In this document: one piece after another, positions 52,481 through 60,800 of the stretch
How positions within the stretch are numbered: the stretch's first letter is position 1
Layout: every line of letters begins with the position of its first letter
Source: an uncultured Campylobacter sp.
GTDB lineage: Bacteria > Campylobacterota > Campylobacteria > Campylobacterales > Campylobacteraceae
NCBI RefSeq assembly: GCF_937959485.1
Contig: NZ_CALGPY010000014.1
Span: forward strand, 186,001 to 250,000
DNA: 64,000 bases
Direction: 5' to 3'
The notes under the pieces: model-generated
Told to the model about the DNA's origin: nothing
What the model saw: the letters and a program-made list of their open reading frames with translations, nothing else
The model's database searches: none
Position numbers and translations under genes: made by a program

Positions 52481-53674
52481 TTACTTTGTCGCGCCTAAAT
52501 TTTTGCCGTCCGTCGCGTTAGAATCGCTCGCAGCGCCGTGATTTTCGCTGCTTGCAGAATCTGAGCTCGTCGCACCGCTAGAGCCTGCGGAGATTGGATT
52601 TGCTAAGCTTTCGCCCGCGATACCGCTTACGTTATTTATGTAGGCTACGGTGCTTATTTTATTCCATTCTCTACCGATTTTCAAAAACGCGCGCTGGCTG
52701 TCTAGGATCTCTTTAAACATCGGATCTTTCGCCGCTTCCTCGTCTAAGATTTCATTCGTTGCTTTTTTAAGCGCGGCTATCACGTCCGCAGGGAAGTCGC
52801 GCACCTGCACGTCCGGAAACTGCGCTTTTAGCTCTGCCCAAATGCGAGCGTTTTCGTAAAAGCCCTTATTTTGGAAGTTCTCTCCGGCAAGTCTTGCTGC
52901 AGCCTCTAAGATCGCTTGAAGATCCGCAGGCAGCTTCTCTAGCGCCTTTTGATTTACCAGCAGCTGGCAGTCTCCCATAGGTTCTTGCCAGCCTGTGTAG
53001 TAGTATTTAGCCACTTTATGAAATCCAAGTGGCATATCATAGACAGGGCTTACCCACTCGACCGCATCGATCGTACCCATTTCTAACGCCATAAATAGCT
53101 CGCCCGTAGGCACCGTGTTTATAGTAGCGCCCAGCTTGCTCATCACCTCTCCGCCTAGCCCCGGTATGCGGAATTTAAGCCCTTGCAAATCTGCAACCGA
53201 GTTGATCTCTTTTTTAAACCAGCCGCCCATTTGCATGCCGGTAGATCCCATCAAAAAGGTCTTCATGCCGTATTGTGCGAACATCTTATCGTTAAGCTCT
53301 CGTCCACCACCATAGTAATACCACGCGTGCTGCTCATCAGTAGTCATACCGAAAGGCACCGCCGTCCAGAGCATAGTTTTGGCGTCTTTGCCTTTATAAT
53401 AATAAAGCGAAGTATATCCTAGATCGTATTGTCCGCTTTTGACGAAGTCGAAGATGCCAAAGCTTGCCTTGTGCTTGCTCGGCGTATCGATGCGGATCTG
53501 AAGCCTACCACCGCTAAGGCTTTCGGCATAGTTTTTAAAATCCTCAGCAGCAGCGCCCAAAACGGGCGTAGTCGCCTCCCACGTACTAGCAAGTCTTAGG
53601 CGATATACCTTATCGTCGCCGAAAAGCTGCGAGCCCAAAAGCATGAGACATGCAAACAAAAAAATCTTTTTCAT
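52481..53674 (-). CDS. TRAP transporter substrate-binding protein (DctP family), orphan
   Basis: 397 residues from ATG 53674, with AAAGGATAG upstream. The signal peptide is MKKIFLFACLMLLGSQLFG (cleavage near 19). DctP blocks: RLRLASTWEATTPVLGAAAEDF, GGRLQIRID near 62, then LQGLKFRIPGLGGEVMSKLGATINTVPTGELFMALEMGTIDAVEW near 165-210 with the conserved carboxylate-binding Arg, and YYYTGWQEP. It should bind an organic acid, perhaps a keto acid, in the periplasm. No DctQ or DctM gene is in reach. The last 40 residues are a Ser/Asn/Ala-rich tail, unusual for the family. Confidence 0.9.
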   Translation of the reverse strand: MKKIFLFACLMLLGSQLFGDDKVYRLRLASTWEATTPVLGAAAEDFKNYAESLSGGRLQIRIDTPSKHKASFGIFDFVKSGQYDLGYTSLYYYKGKDAKTMLWTAVPFGMTTDEQHAWYYYGGGRELNDKMFAQYGMKTFLMGSTGMQMGGWFKKEINSVADLQGLKFRIPGLGGEVMSKLGATINTVPTGELFMALEMGTIDAVEWVSPVYDMPLGFHKVAKYYYTGWQEPMGDCQLLVNQKALEKLPADLQAILEAAARLAGENFQNKGFYENARIWAELKAQFPDVQVRDFPADVIAALKKATNEILDEEAAKDPMFKEILDSQRAFLKIGREWNKISTVAYINNVSGIAGESLANPISAGSSGATSSDSASSENHGAASDSNATDGKNLGATK

Positions 53675-54588
53675 TTCTATCCTTTCATAAAGTTTTAAAT
53701 TCATAAAATTTCAAAATTTAGCGCGCCGCCGGCTTAAAATTTAATCGCGTCCTGCGTTACTACTACGGAATTCTGCTTCACGGTGTCTATTTTATCGACA
53801 CGTTGCTTTCTATTCTATTTTACGACGCTTCATCTTATAGGCACTTTGCTTTGCAGACGTCTTATTTCGCGATATTTTGTTTCTAAGCGCCCTGCCCAAG
53901 CTTTTTGTTTTACGATACCTGGCTTTGCGATGATAGAGCGCCGCGTTCGTTTTAATTTTGCCGCGTTCGGGCGTACTTACCTGCACCTGCGCTATATCTA
54001 GCGATAATATTTTATCAAGCGCGCTTGCTTAAAAGCCTCTGGCAGCGGACCTATTTTGCTTAGAAACAACAAAAGTATCTTAAAATGCCATCTCTGCGCT
54101 TTTGCAGATAAAATTCTCTTTTTCTTTCAAAGCGAGCTTTGTCATTTCAGCAAGCTTAGACGCTACGCCATTTCTTTGATCTTAGACGGCAGAATCGTAC
54201 TTTTAAATTTAAAATTCCGCAATCTGCGCACTCTTTGTACCGCATCGGTAAGCGGAGACTGCGCCTTTATATTTAAATTTTGCGCCTTAGTTAAGCACAA
54301 AATTCCGCGCGAAGTTTTGATGCAAATTCCGCGCGAAGCCTAGATTAGAATTTTACGAGCCACCCCGCGTTGTCTAAAATTTTTTGCAAAATCCCGTGCT
54401 GCAAAATGCACTTAAAATTTTAAATTTGCTATTGCGCGGAATTTCTTAGCGTAAATTCTAAGCCTTGAAATTTTGCTCTTGTTTGACAGCATAAAATTTT
54501 AAAACAAAATTCTACAGCCATCATGCCTTAAAATTTTATTCGCAAAGCTTGTTTGCTAAATTTTAAAATTTTAAGTCTAAACCCGTAA
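53675..54588. other. Long intergenic stretch, no supported gene
   Basis: Frames at 53783-54001 and 54056-54343 (+) have no domain, no ribosome binding site, and many Phe, Leu and Cys residues. 53785-53890 has repeated CTATTTTA(T/C)GAC and CTTATTTCGCGATATTTTG words like the array at 29567. From 54340 RAATTY words become dense. Confidence 0.55.
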
Positions 54589-54734
54589 AATTCCGTATTC
54601 CGCATTTTAGAAATTCTATTTCGCAAAATTTTATCTCGCAGATTTCGCTCCATAAATTTCTGCGCTCAATGAAATTTTACTCCGCATAGTTTGCGCTTCG
54701 TAAAATTTTATCTCGCAAAATTTCGCTTAAAATT
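54589..54734. repeat. RAATTY array with 15-bp steps, intergenic
   Basis: AATT cores at 54589, 54612, 54627, 54655, 54673, 54704, 54719 and 54731. Degenerate cores (ATTT at 54642, AGTT at 54688) fill the exact 15-bp positions. The unit AAAATTTTATCTCGC occurs at 54625 and 54702 and matches the units at 22439. Confidence 0.8.
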
Positions 54735-54741
54735 TCGCGAG

Positions 54742-54984
54742 CTAGCCCTTATTTTCAAATAACTCCGCGTGTTTGCCGCGCAAAAACTCCACCACGGCGA
54801 TCACCTCGTCCGCGCCGCTAGCGTCCGAGTTCGCAAGCACTGTGTCGATGTTTTCGATGTATAACTGTGCCGCATCAGCGAGCCGCTCGCGCTTGATGCC
54901 CGCATAAAGCAGCATCGCGTCAAGCAGGATATTAATCTCGTAGATGAGGTCTTGCTCGGCGATTTTTTCGTCATTATTTTTCAT
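54742..54984 (-). CDS. Small hypothetical helical protein
   Basis: 80 residues from ATG 54984, overlapping the end of the DHH gene by 11 bases, so translation is probably coupled. It is acidic and helical throughout (EQDLIYEINILLDAMLLYAGIKRERLADAAQLY), with no signal peptide or membrane segment. It ends at LFENKG, next to the RAATTY array. Function unknown; its place suggests a link with the DHH phosphoesterase. Confidence 0.7.
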   Translation of the reverse strand: MKNNDEKIAEQDLIYEINILLDAMLLYAGIKRERLADAAQLYIENIDTVLANSDASGADEVIAVVEFLRGKHAELFENKG

Positions 54985-56026
54985 CTTCTTCCTTTGAAAT
55001 TTGAGTTTTTTTCTCGATTAGATCCACGATTTGCGCCTTTACGGCTTCGTACGAGCTCGCGTCCTTAAAGCCCGCAAACATCCCGCCGCTCGCGTTTACG
55101 TGCCCGCCGCCGCCGAGGAGCAGCTTTGCCATTTCGCTAACGTCGATCTTGCCGTCCGCGCGGAAGCTGAGTGTTTTCTTGCTCGTTACGTCGATGAAAA
55201 AATCGACATCAGGGTTTTGCGTCAAAAAGTCGTTGCCGATGACGCTTACGTTGCCGATATTGTAGGTCAAAATGCCCTTTTTATCGAGGTAGCTGATCTC
55301 AAAGCGCTGCTTTTGCGTGCTTAGGCGGGCGACTACGAACTGCGAGACGAGATTGCTTAGTGTATCGTCGCGCTCGCTTTTAAAAAATTCCTTCTTTATG
55401 CCGTGCAGCGCGCTATCTAGCGCGATGTGTGCGCTCGGCTCGTCTTGAAATTTAAAAATTTTTTCTAATAGGAAAAAGATATAATCCCTGCTCTCCCGCT
55501 CAAACATGATCTTATTGATCTCTTTCGCGCCCGAGACCATGCCGAGGCAGACTTTGCCGAGCTCAAACTCCCTCTCGTCTTTCAGCCAGATATCCACGGC
55601 GTTTACGACGCGCACGAGCTTGTCCAGCCGCGTCTCGCCGCCGAACATCGCGCTGAAAAAATCATAGGTGATCTTCGTGGCGCAGCGCGATGAGTCCAGG
55701 AAATACCACGGGAATTTTTTTGCGCACTCAAGTCCGCTTTGATGATGATCCAGAAGGATCATGCGGGCGTTGCGACGCGCCAGCTCGCCGCTAAATTTCT
55801 CGCACTGTGCGGGCAGTAAATTTAGATCGGTGATTAAAACCAGGCTTTTTTCGTCCGTGTCTGCAGCGAGCCGCTCATCGATACGAGCGAGGATGAGATC
55901 AAATTTTTCGTTTATCTCCTTGCCGTAGTTGGCGTTGAAAAATTCCACGTCCGTCAAGTAGTGCGCCGCGACGAACTGCGCGCCGTAGCCGTCTAGATCG
56001 GTGTGGCTTAGGTGATATATTTTCAT
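54974..56026 (-). CDS. DHH family phosphoesterase
   Basis: 350 residues from ATG 56026. Metal-site motifs of the DHH domain: HLSHTDLDGYGAQFVA at residues 5-20, VLITDLN near 62 and ILLDHHQSGLE near 92 (the DHH motif itself). The C-terminal DHHA1 domain has LLLGGGGHVNASGGMF near 305. The family includes c-di-AMP, pApA and nanoRNA phosphodiesterases; this one resembles the oligoribonuclease/pAp type in layout, but the substrate is not certain. It overlaps Rrf2 by 4 bases. Confidence 0.88.
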   Translation of the reverse strand: MKIYHLSHTDLDGYGAQFVAAHYLTDVEFFNANYGKEINEKFDLILARIDERLAADTDEKSLVLITDLNLLPAQCEKFSGELARRNARMILLDHHQSGLECAKKFPWYFLDSSRCATKITYDFFSAMFGGETRLDKLVRVVNAVDIWLKDEREFELGKVCLGMVSGAKEINKIMFERESRDYIFFLLEKIFKFQDEPSAHIALDSALHGIKKEFFKSERDDTLSNLVSQFVVARLSTQKQRFEISYLDKKGILTYNIGNVSVIGNDFLTQNPDVDFFIDVTSKKTLSFRADGKIDVSEMAKLLLGGGGHVNASGGMFAGFKDASSYEAVKAQIVDLIEKKTQISKEEDEK

Positions 56027-56436
56027 TTGCGTTCTTTGCCGATGATGTCTGCTAGCGTGATCGTATCCATATACTCATCGACTTTCTCTTGAAGCTCGCC
56101 AAACATTAGATTGACGCGGCATAGCGTGCGACCGTTCGGGCAGGCGTCGATCCCTTCGGCGGTGCAGTCAAATACCGTCGCCTTGCGTCTTTCGGCGCTT
56201 TTGATGATCTCGCTTAGCGTGATCTCGTCCGCATTGCGCGCGAGCACAAAGCCGCCCTTGGCGCCTTTGAAGGAATTTAGAAGCCCCGCACGAGCTAAAT
56301 TTTGTAAAATTTTAGCCAAAAAGCTGCGTGAAATTCCAAGCTCGCTAGAGATCGAATCGACATCCATCGATTCCTCCTTACCCGCGATGCAGATCATTGA
56401 AAGCAGGGCATATTCGCTTGCTTTTGTAAAAAGCAT
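56023..56436 (-). CDS. Rrf2 family transcriptional regulator (IscR-like)
   Basis: 137 residues from ATG 56436 with GGAGAGAAT upstream. The N-terminal winged helix reads LFTKASEYALLSMICIAG, then ELGISRSFLAKILQNLARAGLLNSFKGAKGGFVLAR. The C-terminal part has three Cys residues at Rrf2 spacing (FDCTAEGIDACPNGRTLCRV near 90-110), which could hold an iron-sulfur cluster. It senses cluster status, redox or nitrosative stress in related proteins. It is divergent from rpsO, as in C. jejuni, and co-transcribed with the DHH gene. Confidence 0.9.
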   Translation of the reverse strand: MLFTKASEYALLSMICIAGKEESMDVDSISSELGISRSFLAKILQNLARAGLLNSFKGAKGGFVLARNADEITLSEIIKSAERRKATVFDCTAEGIDACPNGRTLCRVNLMFGELQEKVDEYMDTITLADIIGKERK

Positions 56437-56503
56437 TTATTCTCTCCTTTGGTCTGAAAACGTGCATTTTACACAAAGAAAGCAAAAATTTAGGTTAATT
56501 AAG

Positions 56504-56509
56504 TATAAT
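56504..56509 (+). promoter_or_regulatory. Putative -10 box for rpsO
   Basis: TATAAT, 32 bases before ATG 56541, in the 104-base divergent region shared with the Rrf2 gene. AGGAGGT at 56531-56537 is a near-perfect ribosome binding site. Confidence 0.65.
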
Positions 56510-56540
56510 CGCTTCCTATTTTACCGATCAGGAGGTCATC

Positions 56541-56813
56541 ATGGCTTTAGACACGGCTCAAAAAGCACAGATAGTTGCGAAATTCGCTAGAAGAGAGAAA
56601 GATACGGGCTCTGCGGAGGTGCAAATCGCGCTTCTTACCGAGAGGATCACGCTTCTTACCACTCATTTGCAAGCAAATCCGAAAGATTTTTCATCTCGCT
56701 TAGGACTACTAAAGCTAGTAGGTCAGCGCAAAAGAATGATGAAATATCTTAAAAACAAAGACTACGCAGTTTATTCCAAGCTCGTTAGCGAGTTAAATTT
56801 AAGAGATAAATAA
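56541..56813 (+). CDS. rpsO: 30S ribosomal protein S15
   Basis: 90 residues, normal length. S15 binds 16S rRNA early in 30S assembly. It shows the family pattern FARREKDTGSAEVQIALLTERI and the rRNA-binding HLQANPKDFSSRLGLLKLVGQRKRMMKYLKNKD. Monocistronic. Confidence 0.98.
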   Translation: MALDTAQKAQIVAKFARREKDTGSAEVQIALLTERITLLTTHLQANPKDFSSRLGLLKLVGQRKRMMKYLKNKDYAVYSKLVSELNLRDK

Positions 56814-57260
56814 GCTCCTTTGCTCGCGGCGGCGTTTATTTCGTCGTCGTGACTTATATGCGGCGTCCGTCAAATGGCGAGCGCTTTTTTATGCCCGGAA
56901 TTTAGATAGCCACATTTTTTCAATCTTTGAATTTTTTGAGAATTTTGTAAAATTTATGAATTCTGCTTAGATTATGAAATTTTAAAATTCCATAGAAATT
57001 TTGAAATTTTGCCGGATTATAATAATTTGCGCAGTTCACATCCGCGACGGATTTTTGAAATTACGAGCGGCAATAAATTTTATCTGTGCCGTCTTGCACG
57101 CAGCCAGAATTATATATTCGCGCTGTTTGTATCAAAATTTAATTGTCAAATTCCAAAAATTTGGATGAAGCTTTACTATGCCGCCAAAAATAGGGCGGCT
57201 CTTAGAATTCCGTTTTTTGGAATTTTTTAAAAATAATTTTGCTTCTTGCAATTTGAACTT
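56814..57260. other. Intergenic stretch between rpsO and cmoA
   Basis: No supported gene. AGAATTCC, then TTTTTT, then GGAATTTTTTAA near 57205-57228 can form a weak hairpin with a T-run, reading plus. A 73-residue frame at 57009 has no domain. Confidence 0.5.
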
Positions 57261-57965
57261 TTATTTAAACGCCGCGAAGCTCATAAAATTCGCCCATTTA
57301 AAGATACTCTCGACGCGCTTAAAGCCTGCGCCCAGCGCCAAAGCGCGGTTTTCCGCCTCCGTGTAGGGCACGAGTACGTTTTCGAGCGCCTCGCGTTTTT
57401 GCGCGATCTCGTAGCGCGAATAGCCCTGCGCGCGCTTGTAATCCTCGTAAATTTCGATCATCTGACGCGCGAGCGCAGGCTCTTCGTAGATAATCTTTTC
57501 GCTAAAGATCAAAACCCCGCCCTCTCGTAATCCGTCGTAAATTTTACTCACTAGCGCGGCGCGGCGCGGCGGCCTGATGAACTGCAGAGTGTAGTTTAAA
57601 ATCACGGCGTCGCAGTCCGCGAGGCTCGCATCCAGCACGTCCGATACGCTAAGATCGAGCTTCGCGCCGAACGCTGCCGCCTTGGCGCAGGCGTTTTGTA
57701 TCATCGCCTCCGAGCTATCGATGCCACACAGCCGCAGATCGGGGCGCAGCGCAAACAGCGCCAGCAGCGCGGTCGCAGTCGAGCAGCCAAGATCGATCAC
57801 GCGGGCCTTTTGTGGCAGTATCCTCGCCAAAAGCTCGCTACTAAGCCGCGTGCTAGCCTCATAAAACGGCACGCTGCGCCCGATCATATCATCAAAAACC
57901 GACGCGACGCTGGCGTCAAACTCAAACTGTTTTTTGATAGGCTCTTTAAAAATTTCGTCTTTCAT
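57261..57965 (-). CDS. cmoA: Carboxy-SAM synthase CmoA
   Basis: 234 residues, normal length. It makes carboxy-S-adenosylmethionine from SAM and prephenate for wobble-uridine modification (cmo5U) of tRNA. Family blocks: FDASVASVFDDMIGRSVPFYEA near residue 18, VIDLGCSTATALLAL near 55, CGIDSSEAMIQNA near 78, DVLDASLADCDAVILNYTLQFI near 108 and FSEKIIYEEP near 152. Upstream on the same strand lies a 940-base gap and then ribF. In C. jejuni cmoA is close to ribF and tlyA. Confidence 0.92.
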   Translation of the reverse strand: MKDEIFKEPIKKQFEFDASVASVFDDMIGRSVPFYEASTRLSSELLARILPQKARVIDLGCSTATALLALFALRPDLRLCGIDSSEAMIQNACAKAAAFGAKLDLSVSDVLDASLADCDAVILNYTLQFIRPPRRAALVSKIYDGLREGGVLIFSEKIIYEEPALARQMIEIYEDYKRAQGYSRYEIAQKREALENVLVPYTEAENRALALGAGFKRVESIFKWANFMSFAAFK

Positions 57966-58905
57966 CTGTTTCCTTTTTTAGTTTCGCTATTCGCGCAGCA
58001 CTTGATTTATACTTCCTACGCATGCTAAGCGCATAATTCTCACGCTGTGCTTCCTGCACTTACGCGACACTCTATTTGCGACCGCTACGCATGGAATTTT
58101 TGCGCTTAGTTTGCCCTGCGCGAAGCATACCTAAGTTTTAAAGGCAGCACGGGCGCTTTTGATGCAAGCGAGCCGCATCCCAGTTTGCGCCCAACTTCTA
58201 GCCCGGATATGCTCGATGCATGATTAAATTTCACGTCTTGCTTGACAGACTCTAAAATTCCGTGCCGTGCAAATACATTCTTAAAATTCTACGCCGTATT
58301 TAGCGGGCTTAGAATTTCTCAACATTAAATTTTACGCCGCCAAATCTCGCACTGCCAAAACAGCTCCTTTAAATTCTTTAATTACTAACTTAAACTAAAA
58401 GCATAGCCAAAGCTATATTGGTAGAATTTTACGCCTATTTTGCGATTTTACGCGCCGCAAAAATAGAGGCGCTTGGCAAAATTTTACGTTTGACTATGCG
58501 CATAATTTAGCCGCTTGACTCTTGCTTAGCGGCTTAGCCCTGCTAAATTTTAAAGCTTCGCAGCGCAACTAAGATTTTTTATCGCCCTTAATTTTTGGCG
58601 CGGCTTGCACTTGCCTTGTTTTGCATGAGCTGAAGCTCAAGGTGCGTTAAAGTCCTGCAGGTGGTACGTCGTTAAAATTTAACGACTTTTTAGCAGCTTG
58701 CGCGCCGCTTTTGTGTACACTTCCCATATGGCATCGCAGACGCAGACGGTGCGCCAAGCATCCTCGGAGGCAACGGGCACACGACTTTTATACGGGACGA
58801 CGCAGATGGCTCACATTTAATGCGCCGTAGATGCAAAACGCGGGCAGACGCATCAAATCAAGCGCACAGCCCGCAAATTTCATTTTTAAGCTTACAAGCC
58901 GTAGA
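57966..58905. other. Long intergenic stretch between cmoA and ribF
   Basis: About 940 bases, no supported frame. RAATTY words cluster at 58240-58500. The right part (58620-58880) is GC-rich with GACGCAGA words (58741, 58800). No RNA gene was recognised. Confidence 0.5.
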
Positions 58906-60288
58906 TTAAAATTTGCGGCTTCGTAGTACCGCCTCCGCCTTCGAAGCGTCTTTTAAAATTTGCTCCTTAAGCCGCGCTAGATCGCTAAATTTGCGATTTT
59001 CACGTAGGAACTTTATAAATTTAACGCAGGCAAATTTCGCGCCGCCGTTTTTGTCCGTAGCCTCTAAAATTTTATTCTCGGCGTCCAAGCTCTCGCTCGC
59101 CGCAAAATTCTGCGTAGAAATTTCGGTCGAATTACGCGCCGAAATTTCATCTAAATTTTGCGCAGAATATGCGGCTTGCCCCCCGCAGCACGGCGGGCGA
59201 TCTTGCGCAGAATTTAAACCCGCCTCAAAGCCTGCAAAGTCCCCTAAAATGTGCGTTTCAAGCGCAAAAGCCCCGTCGGTGCTAAGGCGCTCTCCCACAA
59301 AGCTCACGCTTTTATATCTTGCGCCGCACACGCTCGTGACGGTTGCGTAAACGCCGCTTTTTGGCATAAAATAGCCGCTCGCATCAAGATTTAGCGTCGC
59401 TACGAACTCCCGCGCCCCGCGTCCCTGGCCGCGTACGATCCGTCCGCAGATCTCGTAATCTCGCCCTAAAAACTCCGCCGCCGCTTCGCACTGGCCGCGC
59501 GATAAAAGCTCCTTGATCCTGCTTGAATGCACGCCGTCGCCGCTTAAGCAAAACTCCCCTACGACGCAGGTTTGCCCGCTAAATTCGCGCCGCAAAAACT
59601 CCGCACCCCACGCTCTGTCGCGCCCGAACCGAAAATCCTCACCGACGACAATTTTTTGTAAATTTATGAAATTCTGCCTTAAAAGTGCGATAAATTCGCC
59701 TCCGCTAAGGCTTTTGATAGCGCGCAGATCGCAATAAAAAATCTTTTTGTCCGTAAAAGCCTGCCGCGACGCAAAAGGGGTGAGCTTCGTGCCACCACCT
59801 GCTAGGATTACGATTATTGCGCCTTGCTCGCCTAGGCGCTCAAATAATTTTTGATGTCCAAGGTGCATGCCGTCGAAATTGCCGATTGCTACGGCGCGCA
59901 CATTATCGCGGTTTGCGCCTTGTAGCGTTACGAAAATCTCGCCACGTATGAACTGCTCGCTTAGGCGCGCACGCAGCACTTCCGCACAAGCAGGAAGCGT
60001 GCCTTGAGCTTGCGCGTCTACGCCATTGCCGCAAGTGCCGCCATAAGCCGTTTCATTGTTGCAAGCGGCGTCGGTGTCTGCTTCATCTGCGCAGTGCACA
60101 TCGCCGGTTTTGTTTTCACTGAGCTCTTGCCTTGGGCGTTTGATATTTTGAGATGAATTTTCTCCATTGCTTGTGAAATTCTGTTCCGTAAAATTTTGCA
60201 AGTTGGAATTCTGCGTTACGAAATTTTGCTCTTTAAAATTCCGTAGCGAAGCCTCTGTATGGTCTTTACATGATTTTTGATTAGCCAT
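58906..60288 (-). CDS. ribF: Riboflavin kinase/FAD synthetase with low-complexity N-terminal extension and insertion
   Basis: 460 residues where the family has about 280-310. The adenylyltransferase part starts near residue 122: VRAVAIGNFDGMHLGHQKLFERL, then VVGEDFRFGRDRAW near 215 and GDGVHSSRIKELLSRG near 250. The kinase part follows (GRIVRGQGRGAREFVATLNLD; FALETHILGDF; FLRENRKFSDLARLKEQI). Residues 1-110 are an Asn/Phe/Gln-rich extension with a 5-residue repeat (QNFVT, QNSNL, QNFTE), and about 45 residues rich in Asn and Ser sit before the last kinase block. The usual kinase PTxNL reads ATLNL here. ATG 60288 overlaps the lipocalin stop, which supports this start. Confidence 0.9.
   Translation of the reverse strand: MANQKSCKDHTEASLRNFKEQNFVTQNSNLQNFTEQNFTSNGENSSQNIKRPRQELSENKTGDVHCADEADTDAACNNETAYGGTCGNGVDAQAQGTLPACAEVLRARLSEQFIRGEIFVTLQGANRDNVRAVAIGNFDGMHLGHQKLFERLGEQGAIIVILAGGGTKLTPFASRQAFTDKKIFYCDLRAIKSLSGGEFIALLRQNFINLQKIVVGEDFRFGRDRAWGAEFLRREFSGQTCVVGEFCLSGDGVHSSRIKELLSRGQCEAAAEFLGRDYEICGRIVRGQGRGAREFVATLNLDASGYFMPKSGVYATVTSVCGARYKSVSFVGERLSTDGAFALETHILGDFAGFEAGLNSAQDRPPCCGGQAAYSAQNLDEISARNSTEISTQNFAASESLDAENKILEATDKNGGAKFACVKFIKFLRENRKFSDLARLKEQILKDASKAEAVLRSRKF
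60156..60241. repeat. Exact 15-bp-period RAATTY array inside ribF
   Basis: AATT cores at 60156, 60177, 60192, 60207, 60222 and 60237. The last four spacings are exactly 15 bp. Cores read GAATTT, AAATTC, AAATTT, GAATTC, AAATTT, AAATTC. The seven bases between units are not conserved. It encodes the 5-residue repeat in the RibF extension. Confidence 0.95.
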
Positions 60289-60800
60289 TATTGCTGCTTC
60301 GTCCAGATAATTTTTTTGGTGTCGTAGCCGCTGTGCTTCGCCTTTTTCAGATAGACGATGCGGATCGGCTCGGGCAGGGTTTTGGTGCGCGAGAGGATGT
60401 AAAGCTCGCTCGTATCGGAGCCGAAGATCAGGGCGTAGCGATAGTCGCCGTCCACCTGCGCCACGCGGTAGAGGGAGTCGGAAATCAGGCCTTTTTGATA
60501 GAGCAGGCCTACGTTTTTATCGCCCGCAAACTCCAACACGTGCTGCTCGTTTTCGATTTTACCAGAGCTTGTTTTGGCGGTTTTTAGAAGATTAATCGTA
60601 GAGTTTTTATCGATAAAGCACTCGTACGCGGTGTTTTGCAGATCGCCGCCGCCCTTCATGCGAGCTATCTCATACCAGCCGCCGCTAAATTTAGAGATGT
60701 CGAAATTTTTTACCAGCGGCGCTTTCGGGCTCAGACTTTTGGCGCATGAGCCCAAAAATAGCGCGCAAAACGCCAATATAATTAAGTTTTTAAATTTCAT
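60288..60800 (-). CDS. Lipocalin family lipoprotein (Blc type)
   Basis: 170 residues from ATG 60800. Lipoprotein signal with lipobox LGSC (Cys near residue 19). The lipocalin start FDISKFSGGWYEIARMKGGG near residue 33 is clear, with YECFIDKNST and a final YILSRTKTLPEPI strand-helix. Blc-type proteins bind lipids or fatty acids at the outer membrane. It overlaps the tlyA end by 11 bases and ribF by one base, so tlyA-lipocalin-ribF is one operon. Confidence 0.9.
   Translation of the reverse strand: MKFKNLIILAFCALFLGSCAKSLSPKAPLVKNFDISKFSGGWYEIARMKGGGDLQNTAYECFIDKNSTINLLKTAKTSSGKIENEQHVLEFAGDKNVGLLYQKGLISDSLYRVAQVDGDYRYALIFGSDTSELYILSRTKTLPEPIRIVYLKKAKHSGYDTKKIIWTKQQ

Noticed and set aside
53783..54343. 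Two plus-strand frames (72 and 95 codons) downstream of dctP
   Set aside because: No ribosome binding site, no domain, Phe/Leu/Cys-rich repeats from AT-rich words.
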